Shown one piece after another: positions 1 through 8,354 of a DNA stretch of 36,367 nucleotides. Each line of letters starts with the position of its first letter. The first letter of the stretch is position 1. This DNA is from Clostridia bacterium (GTDB taxonomy: Bacteria; Bacillota; Clostridia; Oscillospirales; CAG-382): the NCBI GenBank assembly GCA_017381715.1, contig JAFOBR010000092.1, forward strand, positions 1-36,367, read 5' to 3'. Both the position numbers and the translations under genes were made by a program. The notes under the pieces were generated by a model. The model saw only the letters and a program-made list of their open reading frames with translations, made no database searches and was not told the origin of the DNA.

Positions 1-2
1 AT

Positions 3-485
3 TTAAAACTCCTCCTCTGTAAGTATTTCTTTAAGCTTTTGTCTGCTTCGGTGGAGCGCCGTTTTTACCGCGGAAACACTTTTGCCCGTGGCGGCGGATA
101 TTTCCGAAACCGACATATTCTCATAGTAAAAAAGATGTATTACCACGCGCATTTGCTCGGGCAGGGAAGACACGGCATGCCAAACCTCGCTTTTTTCCGT
201 ATCAAACACGGGAGTGTCCTTTTCCGTATCGCTTCTGCGGGTGCGCCAAGGTGATAAAAGCAGGGCTTTTGAGCAGTTTACAGCCACTCGTATAAACCAA
301 GCCTTTTCGTGCTCCTCGCTTTCAAAAACAGGCGCCCGTTTTATAAAGCGTACAAACACTTCCTGGGTTATATCCTCTGCGTCATCTTTGTTTTTTATCC
401 GCACGAAAGCTATGCGGTATACAGTGTCCGCATATTTTTTAAGGGTATTCTCTATGGCAGCATTCGTACGCAATGCCCGTTCCAT
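3..485 (-). CDS. ECF-type RNA polymerase sigma factor (sigma-70 family)
   Basis: A 160-residue protein with the two-domain layout of an extracytoplasmic-function sigma factor. Sigma region 2 lies at about residues 10-50, with the core-binding stretch DDAEDITQEVFVRF. Region 4 is a helix-turn-helix at about residues 107-155, with the segment SVSEISAATGKSVSAVKTAL. I chose the ATG at 485 because AAGGAG sits 8 nt upstream. The frame stays open to 617, but that extension crosses an AT-rich promoter-like region. It should redirect core polymerase to stress- or envelope-responsive promoters. Its usual partner, an anti-sigma factor, would lie beyond the left edge and is not seen. The family is secure; the regulon is unknown. 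Confidence 0.9.
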   Translation of the reverse strand: MERALRTNAAIENTLKKYADTVYRIAFVRIKNKDDAEDITQEVFVRFIKRAPVFESEEHEKAWFIRVAVNCSKALLLSPWRTRRSDTEKDTPVFDTEKSEVWHAVSSLPEQMRVVIHLFYYENMSVSEISAATGKSVSAVKTALHRSRQKLKEILTEEEF

Positions 486-514
486 AAAACCTGCTCCTTT
501 TCGTGGTTTCACAT

Positions 515-546
515 ATAATACTTTGCAAAGAGTAAAAAGGTTACAA
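515..546 (-). promoter_or_regulatory. candidate promoter of the ECF sigma gene
   Basis: On the minus strand TGTAACC (545-539) is followed 19 nt after TGTAAC by TATTAT (520-515). The -35 resembles the AAC-containing boxes read by many ECF sigmas, which commonly drive their own genes. As a sigma-A promoter the spacing would be poor: TTGTAA followed by 20 nt. Autoregulation is therefore inferred and weakly supported. Confidence 0.3.
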
Positions 547-574
547 GGAAAATAAAAATATTTTAAAAAATTGC

Positions 575-606
575 AAAAGGGCAGAATTTTTTTGTTCTGC
601 CCTTTT
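575..606 (-). terminator. intrinsic terminator after the epimerase gene
   Basis: A 12-bp perfect stem (575-586 with 595-606, core GGGCAGAA/TTCTGCCC) and an 8-nt loop. On the minus strand it is followed by GCAATTTTTT. It lies 12 nt past the stop of the epimerase gene and separates it from the sigma factor gene transcribed in the same direction. Confidence 0.8.
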
Positions 607-618
607 AAAAACATCATA

Positions 619-1839
619 TTAAAGCAAGGAAGTAGGTTCGGAATCGTTCTCCAGCCAGGAGAGAATCATTTCGCAGTTCATAAGACATCTGGGATGATGG
701 AAGGGACCTTTCCACATAGAGCCCTTCTGGGTGTGGGAAACGGTGCCATCCTTGTGGAGATAGCCGTACCATTCGCCGTTTTCCTTGTCGGCAAAGTGAC
801 CGAATGCCCAAACGTGGATCTTTTCAAACCAATCCCAGTATTTCTTGTCGCCGGTAAGCTTGTATGCAAGCAGGGTAGCGATAAGCGCTTCGTTGTGTAC
901 CCACCAAAGCTTCATATCCCACTCAAGCTGTTCGCAGGGTCTGCCCTTTACGTCGGTAAAGTAAATAAATCCGCCGTACTGCTCGTCCCAGCCCCATTCA
1001 AGGTGCCAATCAAGGATAGTAAGAGCCTTTTCAAGAAGCTCCTTGTCGCCGGTGTATATTGCCTGATTCATCAAAAACCAGCTGTTTTCCATGGAATGTC
1101 CGGGGTTGATGCATCTGCCTGCGGGATTGTCGATAAATTCGCCGTTAGGGCCAACGCACTCAAGCACGCACTTGAATTCGGGCTTGTAGTGATAATTGAT
1201 GATAGCGTCTACCATTTCCTGAGCAACTGCGGTGTAGTAATCTGCCTTTTCGGGGTCGCAGCGGCGAAGCACCTGAGCAGAGGATACGAGTACCATAGGC
1301 ACTGCGGATGCACGGTCGGAACGAGTTTCCGCATAGGACTTGGGAGTGATCTTGAAAGGATCGCTCTTTGCATCGTGATAAATGCTGAGCATAAGCTCAA
1401 AGCACTCTTCTGCTTTCTTTATAGCTTCCTTGTTGCCGGTAGCAAGACCGTATTCAGCCATAGAGATTACGTAAAAGCTTTCGGAGAACATATAGCGGCG
1501 CTTTCTTAAGGGCTTGCCGTCCTGAGTAACGGTGAAGAACATTCTGCCGTCTGTATCCACGCACTTTTCGTTAAGAAAATCTACGCCTGCTTCCGCATAT
1601 TCTTTCCAGAGAGGGTTTTCGCCGTAACGGTTCTGAAGTGCGGAGAATGTCCACAGACATCTGCCCTGGAACCAAACGGACTTATCGTTGTTGTAGCTCT
1701 TGCCTTCTTTGTCTACGCTGGTAATGTAACCGCCGTTTTCTTTGTCCAGTAGGTCGCTTTCTGTCCAGAAGGGGATACAGTCGTTCATAAGCTGATCGTG
1801 GTAAAACTGACGGTAACTTGCAAAGGTTTCCTTTTTCAT
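619..1839 (-). CDS. N-acylglucosamine 2-epimerase (AGE/RnBP) family protein
   Basis: A 406-residue cytoplasmic protein, the usual length for the AGE family, whose members are (alpha/alpha)6 barrels that epimerise C2 of N-acyl- or plain sugars (GlcNAc/ManNAc, or cellobiose and mannose in relatives). Visible family motifs are NPGHSMENSW (His248), LWWVHNEA (His315) and KGPFHHPR (His381/His382); the two histidines at 248 and 382 match those assigned to catalysis. There is no signal peptide. The start has AGGAG about 9 nt upstream and its own consensus promoter. No sialic-acid genes are nearby, so the sugar cannot be named: ManNAc formation or isomerisation of a neutral sugar are both possible. 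Terminator 575-606 follows. Confidence 0.9.
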   Translation of the reverse strand: MKKETFASYRQFYHDQLMNDCIPFWTESDLLDKENGGYITSVDKEGKSYNNDKSVWFQGRCLWTFSALQNRYGENPLWKEYAEAGVDFLNEKCVDTDGRMFFTVTQDGKPLRKRRYMFSESFYVISMAEYGLATGNKEAIKKAEECFELMLSIYHDAKSDPFKITPKSYAETRSDRASAVPMVLVSSAQVLRRCDPEKADYYTAVAQEMVDAIINYHYKPEFKCVLECVGPNGEFIDNPAGRCINPGHSMENSWFLMNQAIYTGDKELLEKALTILDWHLEWGWDEQYGGFIYFTDVKGRPCEQLEWDMKLWWVHNEALIATLLAYKLTGDKKYWDWFEKIHVWAFGHFADKENGEWYGYLHKDGTVSHTQKGSMWKGPFHHPRCLMNCEMILSWLENDSEPTSLL

Positions 1840-1888
1840 ATCAAATACTCCTGTTTTTTGTTATCGGGGTGAATTTTTTGTTATATAT

Positions 1889-1917
1889 ATTTTAATAAAT
1901 TTATGTATGAATGTCAA
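1889..1917 (-). promoter_or_regulatory. sigma-A promoter of the epimerase gene
   Basis: Read leftwards, TTGACA (1917-1912), a 17-nt spacer, then TAAAAT (1894-1889). The start codon at 1839 is about 50 nt further on. The -35 is one arm of a palindrome shared with the rightward promoter at 1923-1951. Confidence 0.75.
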
Positions 1918-1922
1918 TATAA

Positions 1923-1951
1923 TTGACAAATTAAATTTGCGGTGATATAAT
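1923..1951 (+). promoter_or_regulatory. consensus sigma-A promoter of the LRR lipoprotein-alaS operon
   Basis: TTGACA (1923-1928), a 17-nt spacer and TATAAT (1946-1951): a perfect consensus. It gives a leader of about 40 nt before the ATG at 1999. No other promoter or terminator is visible before 12151, so it probably serves the whole alaS-mtaB block. Confidence 0.85.
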
Positions 1952-1998
1952 ATAAGATGTTATTTTGTGTCAAGCTTTAACTTTAAGGGGAGGAGTAA

Positions 1999-2805
1999 AT
2001 GAAAAAAATAACCGCTGTTTTGATTATCGCCTTGCTGTGCGTTTCGCTGTGCTCCTGCAACAGCAGTCTTGTTACCACTATCAAGGGATATTTGGGTCAG
2101 GAAACCGTAGAAAAGCCTGCGGGGTATATAGAGACCAAAGAAAACGAATTTTACGTTTATGACGTGTTTAAAAAACATATTGAGCTGTTGGAATACAAGG
2201 GCACGGAAAAGGACGTTGTTATTCCCACCGAGCTTGAGGGAAAGCCCGTTACGGTAATAGGCGAATCTTGCTTTTACAGAAATGAGAGTATAGAGACGGT
2301 TATCGTGCCGGAGGGGATAGAGGTCATAGAGACCGCGGCGTTTTACTGCTGCACCTCTTTAAGAAGAGCGTCTCTGCCCGAATCCTGCGTGTCCTTCGGG
2401 GAAAAACTGTTTTCCTGGTGCACTTCGCTTGAGAGTATAAAGCTTCCCTCGGGTATGACATCCGTTCCCGATTACGCTTTTAACAACTGCACGTCGCTTA
2501 GCGAAATTATATGGAACACCACCGTTACCCATATCGGAGTCCGCGCTTTTTCCTGGTGCACCTCTCTTAACACCGTGGTGTTGCCGGAAAACGTGCAAAC
2601 CGTTGCGGATTATGCGTTTTTCAACTGCGGAACTCTGCAATCCGTGATCATTCCGCCAAAGACGGAATACGCACACAACGCTTTTGAAGAATGCGATAAC
2701 GCCACCATTACCGGCGGCACTGTGATGAGCGAAACTTCGGACGTATCCGAAGATTCCTCCGAACCTGAGGAAATTTCACAAGAAGTTTCCCAAACAATTT
2801 CGTAA
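1999..2805 (+). CDS. leucine-rich-repeat (BspA-type) lipoprotein
   Basis: A 268-residue exported protein. The N-terminus is a lipoprotein signal (MKK, hydrophobic core, then LCSC with the lipidated Cys at residue 20). Residues of about 60-225 are tandem BspA-type (LRR_5) repeats of about 23 residues; five carry variants of AF-x-x-CTSL-x-x-x-x-LP. The tail (about 237-268) is a Ser/Glu-rich low-complexity stretch. It is likely anchored on the outer face of the membrane and may bind a surface ligand; the function is unknown. GGGGAGGAG precedes the ATG closely. It is odd as first gene of a housekeeping operon, 28 nt before alaS with no terminator between, and may simply share the promoter. Confidence 0.85.
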   Translation: MKKITAVLIIALLCVSLCSCNSSLVTTIKGYLGQETVEKPAGYIETKENEFYVYDVFKKHIELLEYKGTEKDVVIPTELEGKPVTVIGESCFYRNESIETVIVPEGIEVIETAAFYCCTSLRRASLPESCVSFGEKLFSWCTSLESIKLPSGMTSVPDYAFNNCTSLSEIIWNTTVTHIGVRAFSWCTSLNTVVLPENVQTVADYAFFNCGTLQSVIIPPKTEYAHNAFEECDNATITGGTVMSETSDVSEDSSEPEEISQEVSQTIS

Positions 2806-2833
2806 AAAAGAAACCGAAAGGATTTTAAAAATA

Positions 2834-5470
2834 ATGGAACCTCTGTCACTTAACACTCTCCGTGAGAGATATCTTAAATTCTTTGAATCCAAAGGACATC
2901 TCCGTCTGGATTCCTTTCCCCTTGTGCCTCAGGGCGATAGCTCGCTGCTTCTTATAAACGCAGGTATGGCTCCTCTTAAGCCTTACTTTACCGGCGAGCG
3001 TATTCCTCCCCGCAAGAGAGTTACCACCTGCCAGAAGTGCGTACGTACTCTGGACATTGATAATGTCGGCAAGACCGCACGCCACGGCACCTTCTTTGAA
3101 ATGCTGGGCAACTTCTCCTTTGGCGATTATTTCAAGGAGGAGGCTATTCCCTGGGCTTGGGAATTCCTTACCAAGGATCTGGAAATTCCCGAAGACAGAC
3201 TTTACCCCAGCGTATATCTTGAAGATGACGAAGCTTTGGAAATGTGGGTAAAGATCGGCGTTCCCAGAGAAAGAATAGTAAAGCTGGGCAAGGAAGATAA
3301 CTTCTGGGAAATAGGCGCAGGTCCCTGCGGACCTTGCTCCGAAATATACTTTGACCGCGGTATCGAAAAAGGATGCGGCAAGGAAACCTGCGGCCCCGGC
3401 TGTGATTGCGACAGATTCGTAGAGATCTGGAACATAGTTTTCACTCAGTTTGACGGCGACGGACAGGGCAACTACACCCGTCTCGCAAACCCCAACATAG
3501 ATACAGGTATGGGACTTGAGCGTCTTGCATGCGTGATGCAGGGCGTGGGCAACCTTTTTGAGGTTGATACCATTCGCAACATCATTACCGAAATAAGCCG
3601 TATTTCCGGCAAGGAATACACCGGCTCTTCCGCAGATGACGATGTTTCTATCCGTGTTATCACCGACCATATCCGTACCGCTACCTTCCTTATAAGCGAC
3701 GGCGTTATCCCTTCCAACGAGGGCAGAGGATACATTCTCCGCCGCGTGCTCCGCAGAGCCGCACGTCACGGCAAGCTTTTGGGTATTCAGGGTGCTTTCC
3801 TTTCCGATCTTTGCGATACCGTTATAAGAGAAAGCGGAAAAGCATATCCCGAATTGGAAGAAAAGCGCGGATACATTAAAAAGACTATCGAGATCGAGGA
3901 AGAACGCTTCCGCCAGACTCTTGATGCAGGTCTTAATATACTTGAAAAAATGGTTGCAGATACTCTTGCCGCAAACGGAAGCACCCTTTCCGGCGAAGAT
4001 CTGTTCAAGCTTTATGATACCTTCGGATTCCCCGTAGACCTCACCCGTGAAATCGCTTCGGAAAAGGGCGTGGGTATTGATGAGGATGCGTTCAAGGCTC
4101 TTATGACCGAACAAAAGCGCCGTGCCCGCGAAGCACGTGCCGCTTTGGGCGATAACAGCTGGAGCGATGACGTTATGACGGCTATCGACCGCACTGTCCC
4201 CACCGAATTCGTAGGCTATGATTTCACTTCCGCAGGAAGCGAGATCAAATATATCCTTGCAGACGGCGAAGCGGTAAACTTCCTTTCCGCAGGCAAGGCA
4301 GTACTTGTACTTGATATCACTCCCTTCTATGCAGAAAGCGGCGGACAGGTTGGCGATAAAGGCGTTATCACCACCGAAACCGGTATTTTCGTTGTAGAAG
4401 ACACCAAAAAGACTCACGAAGGACAGTATCTCCATACCGGCTACGTATCCGAAGGAAGTATCGGTCTGGGCAAGTGCGTTGCAAGTGTTGATGAAGAACG
4501 CAGAAACGCTATCGCAAGAAACCACTCCTCCGTTCACCTGCTTCAGGCGGCGCTCCGCAAGGTTCTGGGTACCCACGTTGAGCAGGCAGGCTCTTATGTT
4601 GACGAGCACAGAGCACGCTTTGACTTTACTCATTTCGCCGCTATGACAAGCGAAGAGATTACCGCTGTGGAAACTCTCGTAAACCAAGAGATACTTAAAG
4701 GTGAAGATGTTATCACCGAAGTAAAGACGATTGCCGAAGCAAAAGCGGACGGCGCTATGGCTCTGTTCGGTGAAAAGTACGGCGATACCGTGCGTGTTGT
4801 TAAGATGGGCGATTTTTCCGCAGAGCTTTGCGGCGGTACTCACCTTTGCAATACCGCAAAGGCAGGTCTGTTCCGTATCGTTTCCGAATCCGGTGTTGCT
4901 GCAGGCGTGCGCCGTATCGAAGCCATCACCGGCATGAATGCTCTTAATGCTTTCCGTGAAAGAGATAATACTATCGAAAAGGTTCGCGCTACCATCAAGG
5001 CAAACAGCGTAAACGATATAGTTACCAGAGCAGAAGCCGTTCAGGCAGAAATAAAGAATCTTTCCAAGGAGCTTGAAAAGGCAAACGTAGCAATTTGCTC
5101 CACCAAGGCTTCCGCCGCTTGCGCAGAGGCTGTTCAGGTAGGAAGCGTAAAGCTGGTAAGATGCTGCTTTGAAAACACTCCCGTAGATGCACTTCGTACC
5201 GCTATCGACGGTATCGTAAGCAAGGACGGGGACGCAGTATGCGTATTCTCCTCAGTAAACGACGGCAAGCTCACCTTCGCTTCCGGCGCAGGCAAGAGCG
5301 CAGTAGGCGCAGGCGCCCACGCAGGAATGCTGCTTAAGGCTCTGTCCTCTATAGTAGGAGGCGGCGGTGGCGGCAGACCCGATAGCGCTACCAGCGGCGG
5401 CAAGTTTGTTGAAAAGGTGGGCGAGGCTATGGAAGCCCTTCCCGAAATTCTTTCCGCACAGCTTAAGTAA
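2834..5470 (+). CDS. alaS: alanyl-tRNA synthetase
   Basis: 878 residues, the full bacterial length. It charges tRNA-Ala with alanine in the cytoplasm. The class II catalytic core is N-terminal (RYLKFFESKGH near the start; GMGLERLACVMQG motif 3 near residue 225). The editing domain carries the zinc site His564/His568 (HSSVH) and Cys666/His670 (CGGTH). A C-terminal C-Ala region ends with a glycine-rich GGGGGGRPD stretch typical of AlaRS. The ribosome binding site is modest (GAAAGG, 12 nt upstream). The HIT gene follows after 11 nt. No T-box leader fits in the 28-nt gap upstream, so regulation must come from the lipoprotein promoter. Confidence 0.98.
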   Translation: MEPLSLNTLRERYLKFFESKGHLRLDSFPLVPQGDSSLLLINAGMAPLKPYFTGERIPPRKRVTTCQKCVRTLDIDNVGKTARHGTFFEMLGNFSFGDYFKEEAIPWAWEFLTKDLEIPEDRLYPSVYLEDDEALEMWVKIGVPRERIVKLGKEDNFWEIGAGPCGPCSEIYFDRGIEKGCGKETCGPGCDCDRFVEIWNIVFTQFDGDGQGNYTRLANPNIDTGMGLERLACVMQGVGNLFEVDTIRNIITEISRISGKEYTGSSADDDVSIRVITDHIRTATFLISDGVIPSNEGRGYILRRVLRRAARHGKLLGIQGAFLSDLCDTVIRESGKAYPELEEKRGYIKKTIEIEEERFRQTLDAGLNILEKMVADTLAANGSTLSGEDLFKLYDTFGFPVDLTREIASEKGVGIDEDAFKALMTEQKRRAREARAALGDNSWSDDVMTAIDRTVPTEFVGYDFTSAGSEIKYILADGEAVNFLSAGKAVLVLDITPFYAESGGQVGDKGVITTETGIFVVEDTKKTHEGQYLHTGYVSEGSIGLGKCVASVDEERRNAIARNHSSVHLLQAALRKVLGTHVEQAGSYVDEHRARFDFTHFAAMTSEEITAVETLVNQEILKGEDVITEVKTIAEAKADGAMALFGEKYGDTVRVVKMGDFSAELCGGTHLCNTAKAGLFRIVSESGVAAGVRRIEAITGMNALNAFRERDNTIEKVRATIKANSVNDIVTRAEAVQAEIKNLSKELEKANVAICSTKASAACAEAVQVGSVKLVRCCFENTPVDALRTAIDGIVSKDGDAVCVFSSVNDGKLTFASGAGKSAVGAGAHAGMLLKALSSIVGGGGGGRPDSATSGGKFVEKVGEAMEALPEILSAQLK

Positions 5471-5481
5471 GGAGAAAACCC

Positions 5482-5820
5482 ATGAACTGTATTTTTTGTA
5501 AAATCATAAACGGCGAGATTCCCTCCTCCAAGGTGTATGAGGATGAATATTGTCTGGCGTTTAAGGATCTTAATCCTGCCGCACCGGTACACGTGCTGGT
5601 GGTTCCCAAAACACATATCGAATCTCTTGACTGTGTAAACGGAGAGAATATTGATACAGTTTCAAAGGTGATTTCCGCTATTCCCGCAGTTGCAAAGGAA
5701 GCGGGTATACAAAACGGTTACCGAGTTATTACCAATATCGGTGAGGACGGCGGTCAGACCGTAAAGCATTTGCATTTCCACATTCTGGGTGGCAAAAAGC
5801 TTACCGAAAAATTAAACTGA
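5482..5820 (+). CDS. HIT family (histidine triad) nucleotide hydrolase, HinT-like
   Basis: A 112-residue cytoplasmic protein of standard HinT length. It carries the N-terminal CIFCKIINGEIPS signature, whose Cys pair can bind zinc in relatives, and the histidine triad HLHFHILGG near residues 96-104, where the middle His is the nucleophile. HinT proteins hydrolyse purine nucleoside phosphoramidates and aminoacyl-adenylates. Placement 11 nt after alaS fits a role in clearing aminoacyl-AMP, but that link is inference. RBS AAGGAG lies 8 nt before the ATG. Confidence 0.93.
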   Translation: MNCIFCKIINGEIPSSKVYEDEYCLAFKDLNPAAPVHVLVVPKTHIESLDCVNGENIDTVSKVISAIPAVAKEAGIQNGYRVITNIGEDGGQTVKHLHFHILGGKKLTEKLN

Positions 5821-5841
5821 TATAAAAAGGATGTTTGTATT

Positions 5842-6408
5842 ATGAAGATCAATCCCGAAACCTTTCTTACCTATCCTCTTGACGTTGCGGGACTTCACAG
5901 AGAGCTTCCCGTTTGCAAGGTAAACGATAATCTGTATATCGCCGCATTCGTAATCTTCGGCGATGTTGAGCTCACCGTTGCCTGCGCTTCCGAGCTTATC
6001 AAAAAGCTCCCTCCCCATGATATTCTTATCACAGCAGAATCAAAGGGTATTCCTTTGGTATATGAAATGGCGCGTCAGCTTGGCACAAACAGATATCTTA
6101 TCGCCCGTAAAGCCGCAAAGCTTTATATGAAGGATCCTCACGCTGTTGAGGTTCAGTCTATCACCACCGCCAAGAAGCAGACTCTTTATATAGATAAAGA
6201 AGACGTTGAGTGTATGCGCGGCAAGCGTGTTGTTATCGTTGATGACGTTATCAGCACCGGCGAAAGCCTTTTTGCAGTAGAAAAGCTTGTTAAGCAGGCG
6301 GGGGGCATAGTTGCGGGCAAGATGGCTATTCTTGCGGAAGGCGATGCAGAATACCGCGAGGATATAACCTATCTTCAGCATATTCCTCTTCTATTCCCCG
6401 AAAAATAG
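5842..6408 (+). CDS. phosphoribosyltransferase, adenine/xanthine PRT-like
   Basis: A 188-residue type I phosphoribosyltransferase. The PRPP-binding loop VVIVDDVISTGES lies near residues 130-142, and ITAESKGIPLVYEMA (about 59-73) matches the loop that precedes it in adenine PRTs. These enzymes join a purine base to PRPP to salvage nucleotides. It is longer than typical Apt (about 170 aa), with an N-terminal extension of about 25 residues (YPLDVAGLHRELPVCKV) seen in a clostridial Apt-like group. Base specificity cannot be read from sequence; some Apt-like proteins are regulators. It lies 21 nt after the HIT gene in the same operon. Confidence 0.85.
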   Translation: MKINPETFLTYPLDVAGLHRELPVCKVNDNLYIAAFVIFGDVELTVACASELIKKLPPHDILITAESKGIPLVYEMARQLGTNRYLIARKAAKLYMKDPHAVEVQSITTAKKQTLYIDKEDVECMRGKRVVIVDDVISTGESLFAVEKLVKQAGGIVAGKMAILAEGDAEYREDITYLQHIPLLFPEK

Positions 6409-6426
6409 TTTTCAGGAGCGATACCT

Positions 6427-8349
6427 ATGTTCCGTTTAAGACCGTTGGCTTTATGGATAACCGCTTTCGCTGCGGGAATCCTTTGCGCGGTTTTTACGGA
6501 AGGTGTTGCCAAAATAGCATTATTTGCAGTTATCGGCGTACTTTGCGTAACGTGTTTCGCGGTACGCCGTTTCCCGTACAGAGCTACTGTTTTGCCTTTG
6601 GCGCTGGCTTTAATACTGGGTATGGGGTATCTTGAAATAAGGGGATACGTTGCGGAACGTGCCGTTTCCCAAAGCTACGGCTGTAAAGGTGATATTACCG
6701 GTGATGTTACAGAAACCGACAGCTACGGATTTACCGTATCCGTGTTAACTGTTTCCGATAACCTTTTGCCCAAAGGCGCCAAGGTACGGGTGTATTACGA
6801 TTTTGAAAGGGATATCTGTGCAGGGGATCGGGTGTATTGCACTCTTGAATTTTCCGATCCGGGTGCAGAGGGATATTCCTATGGCACATACGTATCTGCC
6901 ACGGGGGATGTTTTCCGTGTTGACAGCCAAAAAGGCTCCACACCGCTTATTAATTTCAGAAATGCAGTAAACGGTATTATACAAAGGAGATTTTCCTCCG
7001 AATCATCGGGTGTGGCAAAGGCGATGCTGACAGGGGAACGATCAGACGTGGACCCCATATTGTATTCCGCCTACCGTTTTTCCGGCATAGCTCATATTCT
7101 GGTCATATCCGGTTTCCACATGTCGTTAATACTGATGTCTGTGTATTTTATGCTTTATTCCACCAAGGCGGGCAAGCGGTACGCAGGCCTTATCTGTATA
7201 TTTCTTACCCTTGTGTTCGGCTGCTGTGTGGGGTTCACCCCATCCGTTTCCCGTGCGGCGGTAATGTGTATCGCCGTGTTTGCAGGGGGAAGCTTTAATT
7301 ATAAAAACGATAGCTTTACATCGCTTTTCACCGCATTGGGAATACTGTTGCTTTTAAACCCTTATTCCATATTTTCCGTGGGATTACAGCTTTCGTTCTT
7401 GTGTTCTCTGGGAATTATCACCCTTTCTCCCGCTATAGGGGAAGCAGTAACCAAAATCAAAAAGCGTTTTGTACGTTTTACGGTAAAACAGCTTTCCTCC
7501 GTGCTTATATCTGCGGTGGCGGCGCTGTTTTCCTTTCCCGTGGTGTGTTATTCCTTTGGGTCCTTTTCAATAATTTCTCCCGTAACAAATCTGGTTGCCA
7601 TACCCGTTTCCAGTATCGGCACGGTTTTGGGATATTTAAGCTTTGTAATTCCCCCTCTTTCACACCTTGCAGACCTTTGCTTCCGCTTGTTAAATAAAAT
7701 TGCGGTGTTTTTTGCATCCTTTGAATTCGCCGCTGTTTCCACCAAAATAACGGGTATGAAAACAGCTTTGCTTATAGCGGCGGCTTCGGTAATAATTATC
7801 GGTTCCGTGAAATTAAAGCACCGCCTGCGCACCTTTGGAATATGCACCTGCTGTCTGGCTTTGTGCATAGGTATTTCCGCAGGGGCAAACGCTTATATAG
7901 GCAACACACGCACGGCGGTAAAATGCGTTTGGGGCAAGGGGTGTTATCAGTTTATTGCCGCTTCGGGCGGAGAATGTGTTTTTACGGATATGGGCGGTGC
8001 GTACGTTATCACCGACGATGTGTTTGAAACGGGAAACACCAAAATAGATGTTTACATAATGTCTGAATGTGATTCTCACAGTTTGGGGAATCTGTGCAAT
8101 GTGCTTTCAAACGTAAGTATAGACAAAATTTATATAAGTTCACAAAGCCTTGATACGGAAATATACCGGCGTGTTGAACAGCTTGCTTTGCGTTGGAATA
8201 TAGAAACAGAGGTTTTTGAAGAAAATATTACCGTTCCCGCAGGAAAGGCATACGTTACCGCAGGGGATGTTAATTTGGTAGAATACGGTTATGATACCTT
8301 TTTGCCGGAAGGTAAAAACGATATCTTTTATCTTGATGGAAGGAAGTGA
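6427..8349 (+). CDS. ComEC/Rec2 family membrane protein with degenerate C-terminal MBL domain
   Basis: A 640-residue polytopic membrane protein. Two or three N-terminal helices (residues 5-75) are followed by an OB-like extracellular region (about 80-180). The Competence domain core contains the ComEC motif AHILVISGFHMSL at about 222-234 and several further helices to about residue 490. ComEC forms the channel that takes up transforming DNA as a single strand. The C-terminal region (about 495-640) has the position and beta pattern of the metallo-beta-lactamase domain, but the HxDxDH-type metal motif is replaced by SECDSHSLGN (about 544-553), so metal binding should be lost. It may be a channel without nuclease or a diverged relative. 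RBS AGGAG; the next gene overlaps its stop region. Confidence 0.88.
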   Translation: MFRLRPLALWITAFAAGILCAVFTEGVAKIALFAVIGVLCVTCFAVRRFPYRATVLPLALALILGMGYLEIRGYVAERAVSQSYGCKGDITGDVTETDSYGFTVSVLTVSDNLLPKGAKVRVYYDFERDICAGDRVYCTLEFSDPGAEGYSYGTYVSATGDVFRVDSQKGSTPLINFRNAVNGIIQRRFSSESSGVAKAMLTGERSDVDPILYSAYRFSGIAHILVISGFHMSLILMSVYFMLYSTKAGKRYAGLICIFLTLVFGCCVGFTPSVSRAAVMCIAVFAGGSFNYKNDSFTSLFTALGILLLLNPYSIFSVGLQLSFLCSLGIITLSPAIGEAVTKIKKRFVRFTVKQLSSVLISAVAALFSFPVVCYSFGSFSIISPVTNLVAIPVSSIGTVLGYLSFVIPPLSHLADLCFRLLNKIAVFFASFEFAAVSTKITGMKTALLIAAASVIIIGSVKLKHRLRTFGICTCCLALCIGISAGANAYIGNTRTAVKCVWGKGCYQFIAASGGECVFTDMGGAYVITDDVFETGNTKIDVYIMSECDSHSLGNLCNVLSNVSIDKIYISSQSLDTEIYRRVEQLALRWNIETEVFEENITVPAGKAYVTAGDVNLVEYGYDTFLPEGKNDIFYLDGRK

Positions 8350-8354
8350 GGCGT

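Noticed and set aside
571-1509. A 312-codon open frame on the plus strand, opposite the epimerase gene
   Set aside because: Antisense to a conserved gene with catalytic motifs and starts inside a terminator; no ribosome binding site.
2806-2833. T-box or other leader before alaS
   Set aside because: Only 28 nt separate the upstream stop from alaS; there is no space for a T-box and no stem is visible.
2846-4843. A 665-codon open frame on the minus strand, opposite alaS
   Set aside because: It is wholly antisense to a clear alaS gene. Strong codon bias removes stops from the opposite frame; it has no RBS, promoter or recognisable domain.
8346-8354. GTG start for holA at 8346
   Set aside because: It would extend the protein by three residues not typical of HolA and lies within the comEC stop; ATG 8355 aligns better and has usable RBS spacing.
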